Below, one piece after another: positions 26,553 through 36,032 of a stretch of 36,665 bases of DNA. Source of the DNA: Gammaproteobacteria bacterium (lineage in GTDB: Bacteria; Pseudomonadota; Gammaproteobacteria; JAURND01); the NCBI GenBank assembly GCA_035546635.1, contig DASZWJ010000042.1, forward strand, positions 1 to 36,665, read 5' to 3'. The position numbers were made by a program, and so were the translations under genes. The notes under the pieces were generated by a model. It was not told where the DNA came from and did no database searches. It saw only the letters and a program-made list of their open reading frames with translations. Numbering within the stretch: the stretch's first letter is position 1; every line of letters begins with the position of its first letter.

Positions 26553-28427
26553 ATGCAAAAATATCTATTCAAACACACGACCCGTGGTGGTCAGGTTATT
26601 TTGCATAATCTGCGCATGATTGGGCAAGTGCTGGGCAAAGTTCTGCTATGGTTAAGTCCTTTGGGTCTATTAGCCAGTGCTGGTTGGTTTATCTATATTA
26701 CCCAGGCTGATACTCGTCATCTTGGAAGTCAGTGGCTTAATGCTCAGCTCAATATATTTTTCAATGGCAAATACCACGTACAAAAATTTATCTTGCCTGA
26801 CGGTCAAGCCACGCACGTTTACTCCGCCCAAATTATCTCTGCTCCTTTTGTGCAACAAGCTGTAGAAGAATTGAAAGATGCACTACAACGCAGCTTATGG
26901 GTAGGTTTATGCGTTTATATCCTGGTTGTTATAACAACTTTAGTTTTGCTGCGGCGGCATGGTGATTCCTATACTCAGCGCAAGTCTATCAAAGGTGACT
27001 ATTTAGGTAGTGTAGCGGAAGTTAAAAAACTTATTCAACACCACCACGTGACTTCAAGCTTGATTATTGGCAAGGAAAGACTGCCTCTACCACAATTATC
27101 TGAACTGCAACATTTTATGGTGCATGGGACTACCGGCTCAGGTAAATCTACAGTGATTAAATCGCTGCTCGATCAAATCCGCGCTCGGGGAGAACGTGCA
27201 ATTATTTATGATAAAAGTTGTACTTTGGTAAGCCAGTTTTATGAACCTAGCGGCGATAGTTTACTAAATCCCCTAGATGAGCGAGGAGCAGCTTGGAATT
27301 TGTGGAATGAGTGTCGTGACAAGACCGATTTTGAAAATCTAGCGGCTGCTTTAATTCCGATGACTCCCAATGCGCAGGATCCCTTTTGGATTAATGCTGC
27401 TAGGACTATTTTTGCCGCAGCAGCTTACCGGATGCGTAGTGATGCTAATCTCACTACATTATCACTCTTGCGTTACCTGCTAACGGCAGAGATTGGAGAA
27501 TTACAATCTTTACTACAAGGTACTGAGGCGGAAAGCCTAATCTCAGAAAAAACCGAAAAAACAGCTATTTCGATTAAATCTATGTTGGCCACCTATCTCA
27601 AAAGTTTATGTTATCTCAAAGAAGGAGAAAATCCTTTCTCAATCCGACAATGGTTACAAGATGACGGCGCATCGCAGTGGCTTTTTATCAGCTCTTTAGG
27701 TGATAAGCATGAGTCATTAAAACCATTGATCACAGCGTGGCTAGACATTGCCGTAAATGCCATCTTAAGTTTGCCGGAAAACAGTAAGCGACGTATTTGG
27801 GTAATTTTAGATGAGTTGAGCAGCCTTCAACAATTACCTTATTTAACTTCGGCGTTGGCGGAAGGACGAAAATTTGGAGCTTGTTTTGTGATTGGTATTC
27901 AAAGCATTGCCCAACTCGCTAAAACTTATGGACATGAAGGTGGAAGAGAAATTTCTTCGCTGCTTAATACGCGATTTTTATTTCGCATTCCTGATCCAGA
28001 TATTGCACAATGGTCAGCGAAAAATCTCGGTGAAACCACGCTGGAAGAAACCCGCGAGGGAATCTCTTACGGAGCTAGCGCCATGCGCGATGGCGTATCA
28101 CTACAAAAAATAGAGCGGGAAAAACCGGTGATACCGCCGTCTGAAATCATGCGCTTGCCAGATTTATGCTGTTATGTTCGTTTAGCAGGTGGTTATCCAA
28201 TCGTACAATTAACCATGCCTTACATTGAGCGGCCTATCAAAGAATCAGCTTTTATACTGCGCAATGTTGAATCAAGTTTATTTAGTGAGTTGGAGCAATT
28301 ACTTGATAAACACACTCCAACTCTGCTAAAGGCTAAGCAAACTTCTGAAATAATAGCATCATCGCTCGCTGTATCTAAAATCAAAGGAAATGCTATAGAA
28401 AATAACTTGGAGAGACTATTTAATTGA
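26553..28427 (+). CDS. traD: Type IV coupling protein TraD
   Basis: 624 residues from the ATG at 26553, which best matches the short N-terminus of the family (FKHTTRGGQV); the frame is open back to 26478 and neither start has a clear ribosome site. Two membrane helices (about 30-47 and 110-130) precede the motor domain: Walker A GTTGSGKS (192-199) and Walker B VILDELS (Asp420, Glu421). TraD is the hexameric ATPase that brings the relaxase-DNA complex to the secretion channel. It is shorter than the F protein because the Gln-rich tail is absent. Confidence 0.93.
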   Translation: MQKYLFKHTTRGGQVILHNLRMIGQVLGKVLLWLSPLGLLASAGWFIYITQADTRHLGSQWLNAQLNIFFNGKYHVQKFILPDGQATHVYSAQIISAPFVQQAVEELKDALQRSLWVGLCVYILVVITTLVLLRRHGDSYTQRKSIKGDYLGSVAEVKKLIQHHHVTSSLIIGKERLPLPQLSELQHFMVHGTTGSGKSTVIKSLLDQIRARGERAIIYDKSCTLVSQFYEPSGDSLLNPLDERGAAWNLWNECRDKTDFENLAAALIPMTPNAQDPFWINAARTIFAAAAYRMRSDANLTTLSLLRYLLTAEIGELQSLLQGTEAESLISEKTEKTAISIKSMLATYLKSLCYLKEGENPFSIRQWLQDDGASQWLFISSLGDKHESLKPLITAWLDIAVNAILSLPENSKRRIWVILDELSSLQQLPYLTSALAEGRKFGACFVIGIQSIAQLAKTYGHEGGREISSLLNTRFLFRIPDPDIAQWSAKNLGETTLEETREGISYGASAMRDGVSLQKIEREKPVIPPSEIMRLPDLCCYVRLAGGYPIVQLTMPYIERPIKESAFILRNVESSLFSELEQLLDKHTPTLLKAKQTSEIIASSLAVSKIKGNAIENNLERLFN

Positions 28428-28564
28428 GGTCAATTACGTATACTAACAAGTTGTGACAAACATTGTAGAAGATAAGAAGTCAATATATACTCAACGTTTT
28501 TAAAAACTTCAGTATTGTGAAAAAGCCCAAAAAATATTTTTACTTTATTCCACGGAAAGTCTTT

Positions 28565-29065
28565 ATGAAAAAATCACTTTTTTTAGGCATTATCTTATTT
28601 TTTCCACTTATTTGCAGCGCAAATGGAAAAGATTATTGTCCGGAACCCACATATATAGCTATACATAAAAAGGATTTGCTTGCGGCTAATGGTGGAAATT
28701 GGGTGGATAAATATAAGAGAAAATGGGAGGTATCTATTTCAATAGAAAAAGATGAACAGAATGAACCTAGTTTTGATAGTGCAGTAACTTGGACATTTCC
28801 ATCAATTGAAGAAGGCACCTTTGTAGAATGTGATTATAAATTTTCTGAAAATTATAAAAGCAGCATTACACTAGTGTCCCGCTTTAAACTCAAATCAGCG
28901 CCAAGAGAAGGAAGTTGGGTTGCTTCCCACGATGGCTGGGAATGCGATGTGGATCCATTTGATACTGACAATAGGAAATCTGGCAATATACTCGAATGTC
29001 CTTTTAAAGTTTCTGAAGAAAAACCTGAATACATTGATAAAGAAGTTGCAGAATCACAAGAATAG
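28565..29065 (+). CDS. Small secreted protein after traD
   Basis: 166 residues from the ATG at 28565 (GGAAAG site); the open frame starts at 28517 but the extra residues look non-signal. A signal peptide (KKSLFLGIILFFPLICSA) precedes NGKDYCPEPTYIAI, and four further cysteine-bearing strands follow. The GGNWVDKYKRKWEVS segment resembles short periplasmic DUF3757-like proteins of Legionella, but I am not sure of that. It lies between traD and the terminator, so it may be the last gene of the transfer transcript. It could be a surface or entry-exclusion protein; no direct evidence. Confidence 0.5.
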   Translation: MKKSLFLGIILFFPLICSANGKDYCPEPTYIAIHKKDLLAANGGNWVDKYKRKWEVSISIEKDEQNEPSFDSAVTWTFPSIEEGTFVECDYKFSENYKSSITLVSRFKLKSAPREGSWVASHDGWECDVDPFDTDNRKSGNILECPFKVSEEKPEYIDKEVAESQE

Positions 29066-29121
29066 TGATAACAGATAAACTGAATGGTATTCAACCTTAA
29101 TAAGCGATAGTATTTAAATTG

Positions 29122-29152
29122 CCGCGTTAGTTTTCTTTTTTAACGCGGTTTT
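29122..29152 (+). terminator. Intrinsic terminator of the transfer operon
   Basis: CCGCGTTA (29122-29129) and TAACGCGG (29141-29148) pair perfectly across an 11-base loop, followed by TTTTATTT. It is placed to stop plus-strand transcription after the secreted-protein gene. The kfrA-like gene converges on it and ends at 29151, so it may serve both directions. Confidence 0.8.
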
Positions 29153-29786
29153 ATTTCTGTTTGGCACTTAATGTCGCGAGCTCTAATTCTACCCGATGCT
29201 GATTCGCAATAGCAGTAGCATGCTGTTGTTCCAAATGATTAAAGCGCTCCTGTAATGCCTGCAACTGTTTTTCCAGCATCATCTTCTCCGTGATGGCGCG
29301 CTCCACGCTTTTTTCAGACTGAATAAACTGCTTCTCAATTTCTTTCAACCGATTGGCATAATCGCCCGCCCGTTGCTCTGCCAGCGCAGTCTGCTTTTTT
29401 TGTTCCTGTAGCTCGTTTTTTGCCGCAGCGATACTCAACTTTAAATCTTCTTTAGCTTTGTGTGTTTCATCCAATTGAGATTGCATATCGGCGATTTGTT
29501 GGGCAGTAGACTGTCGCAGGTTTTCGTATTCCAGCTTGAACACTTGCATCTTGCGTGTGCACTCGGCACGGATAGCCTGCTTCACATCGTTGGACAAATC
29601 TTCTTCCAGCTCCTTGAGCGTTGTCTCTGCCTGCTCCTGCTGCCACTGCTGCCAGAATTGCAGCACCTTATTCGGCGACCCGCCGGTAATCGCCGTGATT
29701 GAGCGTAATTTAATGCTCTGCCCATCCCGCAATAGGCTCCGGCATGCATCAGCTACCTGGGGGTAGGTTATTCCTGTTTTGGCCAT
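29151..29786 (-). CDS. kfrA: KfrA-like plasmid DNA-binding coiled-coil protein
   Basis: 211 residues from the ATG at 29786, with an AAGAGGA site; the frame is open further but that adds unlikely residues. The N-terminal 60 residues (YPQVADACRSLLRDGQSIKLR, SPNKVLQFWQQWQ) match the KfrA_N DNA-binding pattern. The rest (about 60-205) is a long coiled coil, rich in Lys, Glu and Gln. KfrA of broad-host-range plasmids represses its own promoter and has a role in plasmid stability. Here it is divergent from traI with a perfect inverted repeat between them, so it probably controls both genes. Confidence 0.85.
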   Translation of the reverse strand: MAKTGITYPQVADACRSLLRDGQSIKLRSITAITGGSPNKVLQFWQQWQQEQAETTLKELEEDLSNDVKQAIRAECTRKMQVFKLEYENLRQSTAQQIADMQSQLDETHKAKEDLKLSIAAAKNELQEQKKQTALAEQRAGDYANRLKEIEKQFIQSEKSVERAITEKMMLEKQLQALQERFNHLEQQHATAIANQHRVELELATLSAKQK

Positions 29787-29803
29787 AAAATTATCCTCTT
29801 TTA

Positions 29804-29847
29804 AAAATATCAATATCAATGTGATATTAATATGATATTGATATTTT
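29804..29847. promoter_or_regulatory. 15-bp inverted repeat, probable KfrA operator
   Basis: AAAATATCAATATCA (29804-29818) and its exact reverse complement TGATATTGATATTTT (29833-29847) are separated by 14 bases that contain another TGATATTAA copy. It occupies the divergent kfrA-traI promoter region. KfrA proteins are known to bind repeated operators at their own promoters. Confidence 0.7.
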
Positions 29848-29887
29848 AAGCCTCAGTCAATGCAGCTTTTTTAATGGGATCCGGCTT

Positions 29888-32800
29888 ATGCTGTCTACCG
29901 AACCTGTCAAAGACGCGGCTGGCGCTAGTCATTACTTTTTGGGGCACGACAACTACTACTCCGAGGGCGAAACCCTGGCTAAAGACCGCAGCCAATGGTG
30001 GGGCAAAGGTTCGCAAGTTTTAGGCTTATCCGGTACCGTCGACAGCGAGCTATTTACTCAGCTGCTGAAAGGCAAGTTGACCAGCGGACAGCAGCTAGGA
30101 AAAGTGGAGGACGAGACGGTTAAACACCGTCCAGGTTTTGATTTAACTTTCAGCGCGCCTAAGTCTGTTTCTCTACTGGCGCTATTGGGTGGTGATGAGC
30201 GCATTTTTGCCGCAGTGACGCGCGCTACCGATAAAGCACTGGCGCTGATTGAGCGCGATCTGGCTAAGGCACGTATTACCCGCAACGGTATTACGGATTA
30301 TCAAAAAACCGGCAATCTGGTGGTTGCTAAGTTTTTGCATGATTTATCGCGCGAGGGAGATCCGCAACTGCACACGCATTGTGTCGTGATGAACATGACT
30401 CAACGCCAAGATGGTCAGTGGCGATCTTTAGCGTCGGAGATGCGGGACTATGGGGAAAAGACGGCGGGTACGCCGGATGGTTTTTTAGAAGCGGTCAGGC
30501 ATCATACAAAATTCTATGGTGCCATATTTCGTGCTGAGTTAGCTTATGAGATGAAGCAGCTCGGTTATACACCCGTGCAAACCGAACCAGGGTTTTTTGA
30601 AATTGCTGGAATATCGCCGGCAGTTATCACCGCTTTTTCTCAACGGCGGCAGGATATTGAAGCTTATTTGAAACAACACCATCTTTCAGGCGCTAAAGAA
30701 GCGGCTTTGGCCACTTTAAAAACCCGCCAGGCTAAACAAAAGATAGACCGCGAAACACTGCTGAATCGCTGGCAAGCTAAAGAGGCGCTCTTTGATTTAC
30801 ATGCATTCGACGAGGTTAAGCGAACAGTAGAACAAGCCCATCAGCTACCGGATCTGCAAAAACAGCCTACCTTCTCTGCGGCAGAGGAAGGAAATGCCTG
30901 CCTAGCTGTGCAACAAGCGATGGCGCATTTGTCAGAGACTCGTGTTGTCTTGCAGGAAAGCGATTTGGTGCAGCAAGCTTTGCAGTATAGTTTGACTGAA
31001 GTGCCTGTCGAGTCTATTTTTCAAGCGATTTCGAACGCGCAAGCTTTAGGAGAATTGATTCGCTTACCGGCTGCCGAGGGCAATCGACATGAAAATTATT
31101 TCACTACGAACACCTTATTGCGCTATGAGCAGGAATTGCTGCAATCAGCCATGAAACCCCATAGCAGTCAGCGGCCATTGGTTTCTGCTAATCGACTCAA
31201 CACCTACCTCAAAGCCCATGCTTATGAATTAACGCTGGATCAAAAAGAAGCTTTGCGGGTTCTAGTCCATAGCACTCAGCAAATGACTTTATTAGCAGGT
31301 AGTGCCGGATCTGGCAAAACCCATGTCATGCAACATCTGTGTGATTTAGCCAAAATCGGTGGGTACCAACCGATTTTACTGACCACTAGCAAAGCCCAGA
31401 ATCTAGATCTAAAAACTCAACTGAAAAAAATACCCGATGATTTACGTGCCTGGTTAAAAACGTTATTTGATAACCGTCAGTTTCAGACGGTAGCTGGCTA
31501 TATGCACCAACAAGATCAGCTCTCACCGCTTGAACGTCGGTTTCAGAAAAAGCCGTTGTTATTACTCGAACATGCGAACCTGCTTTCTTCTCGGCAATTT
31601 CTAGACTTGGCACAATTAACTGAACGCTTGGGTGGGCGGCTGATTCCGGTGGGAGATGCGCAATCGACTTTAGGTTGGCAAGCGGGAAGTCCTTTCACGC
31701 AAATGCTTAAAGCGGGCGTTACCGCTGCACGATTGCAGGAAGACCTACGGCCAATACCAGCAACGCTAAAAACAGTGGTAGCTGATACCTTGCAGAATCA
31801 GCTGCAAGCTGCTTTTAAAAAATTAGGTCAACGTGTGTTTTCTGTTGCTGATTCTAGTCAACGGACGGAGATGATGGCCGAACAATATGCGAGCTTACCA
31901 CCTGCTGAGCGGGCGGCGACTTGTTTGCTCATGCCTGGTAAAACGGCTTGTGACACCATGAATCAGGCTGTTCGCGCCAAACTCAAAGCGCAACAGGAAA
32001 TTACCAGTTCCGAAGTCAGCTGCTCTGTACTTTTGCCACGCACATTAAGCGCGGTAGAGCGGCAGTGGGCTAAATGCTATAGTGAGGGGCAATGGGTAAG
32101 ATTTGCAGCCGATTTTCGTTCCTTGGGGGTTAAACGAGGAGATTATCGGTGCGTAACAGGTATCGATGTTAAACGCAATACCGTATTTTTAACCCATCCT
32201 CGAAAACCGGAGCACCCTTATTGCTGGCATCCCGATCAAGTGGCTGTTGGCAAAACCACGGTTTTTGACGCCGACACTCGAACCATTGCCACAGGCGATG
32301 TGTTAGCCTGGCGGCAGAATAATAAAACCAAAGGTCTGCATAATGGTGAGCGTGTCACTGTTTTGAAGGTCGATGAAAAAAATCTGCGGTTACGACTGGA
32401 GAATGGTAAGTCCATCCAGCTCAATCTAAGCAAGCCAGAATCTCGGCACTTTGATTATGGCTATGCTTTTACCCCGCAGCAGAAATACCACGCGCATCCT
32501 GACACTGTTATTGCCTATCAGAACAGTCATTCTCGTCAAAGCCATCAGCGCGCTTTTTATAAACTCCTGGGACAAGCCAAGCAGCAAGCATGGATTTATA
32601 CCGAAGACAGGGAACAACTGTTGACGCAATTGCAGCAACACAGTGGCGATAAAATCACAGCTATTGATGCGTTATTAGGCGGCGAACTACCTAAATCTCT
32701 GCAATCCGCGACGGAACACCTTCAACTTTTAGAGGCTGCTGTTCAAAAAGCGCTATCACGGATGGCAGACGCTGCCACACCAGAGAGCCTCGCTAAAGAA

Positions 32801-35800
32801 GCTGTCGCTTACGCCTTAGCGCATCTCAGTGAACGAGAGGCGGCTTTTTCTCATAAGGAAGTGTTGGGGATAGCACTGAATCACGCTTTGGGAGACGTGA
32901 ATCCAAAATTAGTACAAGACGCCGTAGTACAAGCCGAAAAAAATGGCGATCTATTGCGGGGTGCCTGCTCCCTAGATGGCACTTTTTGGACCACCCGATC
33001 AGCACTGGAAATGGAACAGAAAATTATTGACCTGGCTAAAGAAACGCGAGGTCAGATGCCATCCCTAGTTGCTGGCGGGGTAGTGACTAATTACATCGCC
33101 AGCCATTCATTAAGTAGAGAGCAATCTACCGTTTTAACTGGCGCGATGGCACAGCCTGATCGTTTTATGCTGTTCCAGGGATTTGCCGGTACACGCAAAA
33201 CTACTTTACTAACGCATGTACAAGCAATCCTGCCTGAAAATCAAGAATTATTATGCCTGGCTCCCACCCATCAAGCCGTTAAAGAATTAAAAGCGCGCGG
33301 CCTTAATGGTCAAACTGTCGCTAGTTTTTTAACGCATTTTCGTACTGGTAAATTAGACTTGCCGCAAGACCGTCTGGTGATTGCGGTAGACGAATCTTCG
33401 ATGATTTCTAACCGCGGCCTGCAGGATTTTCTACGCGCCGGAATCCAATTAAATGCTAGAGGGTTTATCATCGGCGACACCCATCAATATGCTTCCATCG
33501 AATCTGGCAAGCCGTTTGCTTTGCTGCAAAAAGCCGGCATTCATACTTTGCAGTTAACCGATATCACCCGACAAAACAATCCCACTTTAAAAGAAGCTAT
33601 CCAGGCAACATACCATAAAGAATTCGTTAAAGCGTTTAAAATCCTCGAAAAATCTATCATTGAAATTCCTAACTCGTTGCCGAACGATAAAAATAAAAAC
33701 CAAGTTGAACGTATGGAGCTAATCAGCGACTATTACATCAAGAAAAATCCCAGAGAACGCAGCCAAACTTTAATTATCACTTTGACTAACAGCGAACGCA
33801 TTGAGCTGAATGCCATCATCCGAGAGAAATTGGCGCAGCACGGCGAGTTACACGGCGATAGCCTGGTTACGCAGGTGCTGGTTCCGCGTAAATTAACCGA
33901 AACCGAATTAACCCGCGCCGGCAATTTTCGTTTGGATGACCAAGTGCGCTTCAACATCAGCTTGAAGCAACAAGGGCTGGAAAAAGACCAGTATTACACT
34001 GTGGTAAAGACGCACCCAAAGGAAAACATGCTGGAGTTAATGCATGACAGTGGGAAAAAAATAATCTGGAAGTTGCCACATTTTTCTAACACGCAGTCAC
34101 TTGGTGTAGAGGTCTACCGCAAACAGGCGCGAGAGATTCAAGCCGGTGATCTGATCCGCTGGACACGCACCGATAAAACGCTCGGGTTAATCAGCCCTGA
34201 AATGGCGTGTGTACAGCACGTACAGAATAAGACTGTTTTCGTTCAGGCTATAGGCTCTGCGCACGGCGATCCTGTGCCATTAAATCTCGAGCAGCTGCGT
34301 TATCAACATTGGGATCATGCTTATGCGATCACCGGCTATAGTGCACAAGGAAAAACTATACCCGAGGTAGTTTTTTTAGCCAACAGCCGCATCAAGCGAA
34401 TGGCGAATCAGCCCTCTTTTTTAGTAGCGATTACGCGCGCGGTGGAGAAGCTAACGATCTATACGGACAACAAGGCGGCGCTATTAGATGAAATCCGTAT
34501 TAATGCCGGTGAAAAGCGCAGCGCTTTGGAAATTCTTGGTCAATTACCTTATGATAAGTCGCATAACACAAACGAATTGCCACTCACAAAAGCGGGAAAA
34601 AACAATTCTCTTCGTGATAGAAATTTACCTGAACAGCCGCCATTAGATGCCAAACGCATTCACCAGATGTTAACTGCTGAAACTGAAGCTGTTGTTACAC
34701 GTCTGTTGGGTGAGCCTAAAAGCCAGGATGGTAATCAGTATCGGTATGGCAGTAATAAAGGTAGTTTGGTAATTACCTTGGCTGGAGATAAACGCGGCTT
34801 ATGGCATGATTTTCAATCAGGTCAAGGCGGCAACTTATTCAGTCTGATCGCCAAGCAGTGCGAGCTAAATATGAAGCGGAATTTTAAGCAAGTACTGCAA
34901 GAAGCAGTGCGGATTTTGGGGATATCTGCTCATTATTCACAGTATGCCAAAGACGCTTCTAAATCGCCTTCCCAATCCAAATCGCAACACACACCAACGC
35001 CACAACAAGAAAAAATCCTGCGCTATGCCAAGCAACTAGCGCGTGAAAGTCGGCCAGTAGAAGGAACTTTAGCAGAGCGCTATTTGCGTGAACACCGAGG
35101 GATTCATCTTGCTGCATTCCCAGAAGATATCCGCTTTCACCCTGGGGTGTATTCAAAAATTAACGGACAAATTAGCCCGGCTTTATTAGTCATCGCCAAA
35201 GATAATACACAAACAATCCAGGCTGTTCAGGCTATTTTTTTGGATCCTGAAACAGGTAAAAAGGCCGCCGTGAAAGTTCAAAAGCAAACCTTTGGCAGCC
35301 CTTCCAAAGGCATGGTTCAGCTTGAAAAAACCCCCTCATCGCATAGTCCCACTTACCTCGCAGAAGGTGTTGAAACAGGGCTAAGTATTTATATGGCGCT
35401 TCGCGGTGGCGACGTGCGCGTCACACTCGGCAAATCCAACTTTGATGCTGATTTTGCGGGAACCAGTCGCCATGTGGTGTTGTGTCTAGATAACGACGGC
35501 AATAATCCGCACACGGAAACATTAACCCAGCGGGTGGCTGCAACGCTGCAAAATATAGGTAAAACTGTATGGGTGGCTAAACCGGAAACCATCAAAGAAG
35601 ACTATAACGATGTCTTGCTCAAGCAAGGCAGTGCCGCTGTTGCTAAAGCAATGGAAGAAGCCATTTCATACGCCAATTATCGGGAACAAACCGCTTCAGA
35701 TATTATGTTAAAAACCGTCTTGGATAGAGAAATACACAAGCTCAGCACAAATTTAGCGGCCAATCGTCTAACCACTAACGTAACCATTCAATCTCCAATT

Positions 35801-35866
35801 TTGGATGCCGATAGCATAAAAACACCCATCAAACTTCACGAAAAAAATCACGAACCTGAGCTATAA
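29888..35866 (+). CDS. traI: Relaxase-helicase TraI (MOBF) with C-terminal Toprim region
   Basis: 1992 residues. The relaxase domain (about 1-300) aligns well with F TraI: Tyr16, Tyr23 and Tyr24 near the N-terminus (Tyr17 is Phe), HRPGFDLTFSAPKSVSL, and metal-binding His151, His162 and His164 in FLHDLSREGDPQLHTH. A first RecD-like domain has an intact Walker A (471-478). The second has Walker B Asp1168-Glu1169, but its Walker A reads GFAGTRKTT (1098-1106), Arg1103 replacing the usual Gly. The C-terminal 400 residues hold a primase-helper-like region and a Toprim fold: Glu1826 in LAEGVETGLS and Asp1868/Asp1870 in CLDNDG. It nicks oriT and unwinds the transferred strand; the Toprim part suggests an added priming or nucleic-acid function. 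Confidence 0.95.
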   Translation: MLSTEPVKDAAGASHYFLGHDNYYSEGETLAKDRSQWWGKGSQVLGLSGTVDSELFTQLLKGKLTSGQQLGKVEDETVKHRPGFDLTFSAPKSVSLLALLGGDERIFAAVTRATDKALALIERDLAKARITRNGITDYQKTGNLVVAKFLHDLSREGDPQLHTHCVVMNMTQRQDGQWRSLASEMRDYGEKTAGTPDGFLEAVRHHTKFYGAIFRAELAYEMKQLGYTPVQTEPGFFEIAGISPAVITAFSQRRQDIEAYLKQHHLSGAKEAALATLKTRQAKQKIDRETLLNRWQAKEALFDLHAFDEVKRTVEQAHQLPDLQKQPTFSAAEEGNACLAVQQAMAHLSETRVVLQESDLVQQALQYSLTEVPVESIFQAISNAQALGELIRLPAAEGNRHENYFTTNTLLRYEQELLQSAMKPHSSQRPLVSANRLNTYLKAHAYELTLDQKEALRVLVHSTQQMTLLAGSAGSGKTHVMQHLCDLAKIGGYQPILLTTSKAQNLDLKTQLKKIPDDLRAWLKTLFDNRQFQTVAGYMHQQDQLSPLERRFQKKPLLLLEHANLLSSRQFLDLAQLTERLGGRLIPVGDAQSTLGWQAGSPFTQMLKAGVTAARLQEDLRPIPATLKTVVADTLQNQLQAAFKKLGQRVFSVADSSQRTEMMAEQYASLPPAERAATCLLMPGKTACDTMNQAVRAKLKAQQEITSSEVSCSVLLPRTLSAVERQWAKCYSEGQWVRFAADFRSLGVKRGDYRCVTGIDVKRNTVFLTHPRKPEHPYCWHPDQVAVGKTTVFDADTRTIATGDVLAWRQNNKTKGLHNGERVTVLKVDEKNLRLRLENGKSIQLNLSKPESRHFDYGYAFTPQQKYHAHPDTVIAYQNSHSRQSHQRAFYKLLGQAKQQAWIYTEDREQLLTQLQQHSGDKITAIDALLGGELPKSLQSATEHLQLLEAAVQKALSRMADAATPESLAKEAVAYALAHLSEREAAFSHKEVLGIALNHALGDVNPKLVQDAVVQAEKNGDLLRGACSLDGTFWTTRSALEMEQKIIDLAKETRGQMPSLVAGGVVTNYIASHSLSREQSTVLTGAMAQPDRFMLFQGFAGTRKTTLLTHVQAILPENQELLCLAPTHQAVKELKARGLNGQTVASFLTHFRTGKLDLPQDRLVIAVDESSMISNRGLQDFLRAGIQLNARGFIIGDTHQYASIESGKPFALLQKAGIHTLQLTDITRQNNPTLKEAIQATYHKEFVKAFKILEKSIIEIPNSLPNDKNKNQVERMELISDYYIKKNPRERSQTLIITLTNSERIELNAIIREKLAQHGELHGDSLVTQVLVPRKLTETELTRAGNFRLDDQVRFNISLKQQGLEKDQYYTVVKTHPKENMLELMHDSGKKIIWKLPHFSNTQSLGVEVYRKQAREIQAGDLIRWTRTDKTLGLISPEMACVQHVQNKTVFVQAIGSAHGDPVPLNLEQLRYQHWDHAYAITGYSAQGKTIPEVVFLANSRIKRMANQPSFLVAITRAVEKLTIYTDNKAALLDEIRINAGEKRSALEILGQLPYDKSHNTNELPLTKAGKNNSLRDRNLPEQPPLDAKRIHQMLTAETEAVVTRLLGEPKSQDGNQYRYGSNKGSLVITLAGDKRGLWHDFQSGQGGNLFSLIAKQCELNMKRNFKQVLQEAVRILGISAHYSQYAKDASKSPSQSKSQHTPTPQQEKILRYAKQLARESRPVEGTLAERYLREHRGIHLAAFPEDIRFHPGVYSKINGQISPALLVIAKDNTQTIQAVQAIFLDPETGKKAAVKVQKQTFGSPSKGMVQLEKTPSSHSPTYLAEGVETGLSIYMALRGGDVRVTLGKSNFDADFAGTSRHVVLCLDNDGNNPHTETLTQRVAATLQNIGKTVWVAKPETIKEDYNDVLLKQGSAAVAKAMEEAISYANYREQTASDIMLKTVLDREIHKLSTNLAANRLTTNVTIQSPILDADSIKTPIKLHEKNHEPEL

Positions 35867-35870
35867 ACAT

Positions 35871-36032
35871 TCAAGCTTTTTCCAATAATTCGGCGATTAG
35901 TTTTTGTGCTCGCTCTGTCACTGTGCTGAGGACGGTAGCCCGTTTCTCGGCGGATTGTTGCTCCAGGCTATCCACCAGGTAGCGCAGCAAGTAACGTGAT
36001 TCTAAAGCCCACTCTAAGTGATATTCAACCAA
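35871..36032 (-). CDS. Short frame overlapping the RHH gene, possibly its frameshifted C-terminus
   Basis: 53 residues from a TTG at 36032; an in-frame stop lies a few codons upstream. The product is helical (EYHLEWALESRYLLRYLVD, EKRATVLSTVTERAQKLIAELLEKA) and looks like real protein. It overlaps the end of the ribbon-helix-helix frame by 19 bases. Either it is a separate coupled gene or a single-base shift has split a protein of about 125 residues. It converges with traI, ending 4 bases away. Confidence 0.5.
   Translation of the reverse strand: MVEYHLEWALESRYLLRYLVDSLEQQSAEKRATVLSTVTERAQKLIAELLEKA

Noticed and set aside
28565..29065. Secreted protein as a missing TraN
   Set aside because: TraN is several times longer and has many more cysteines.
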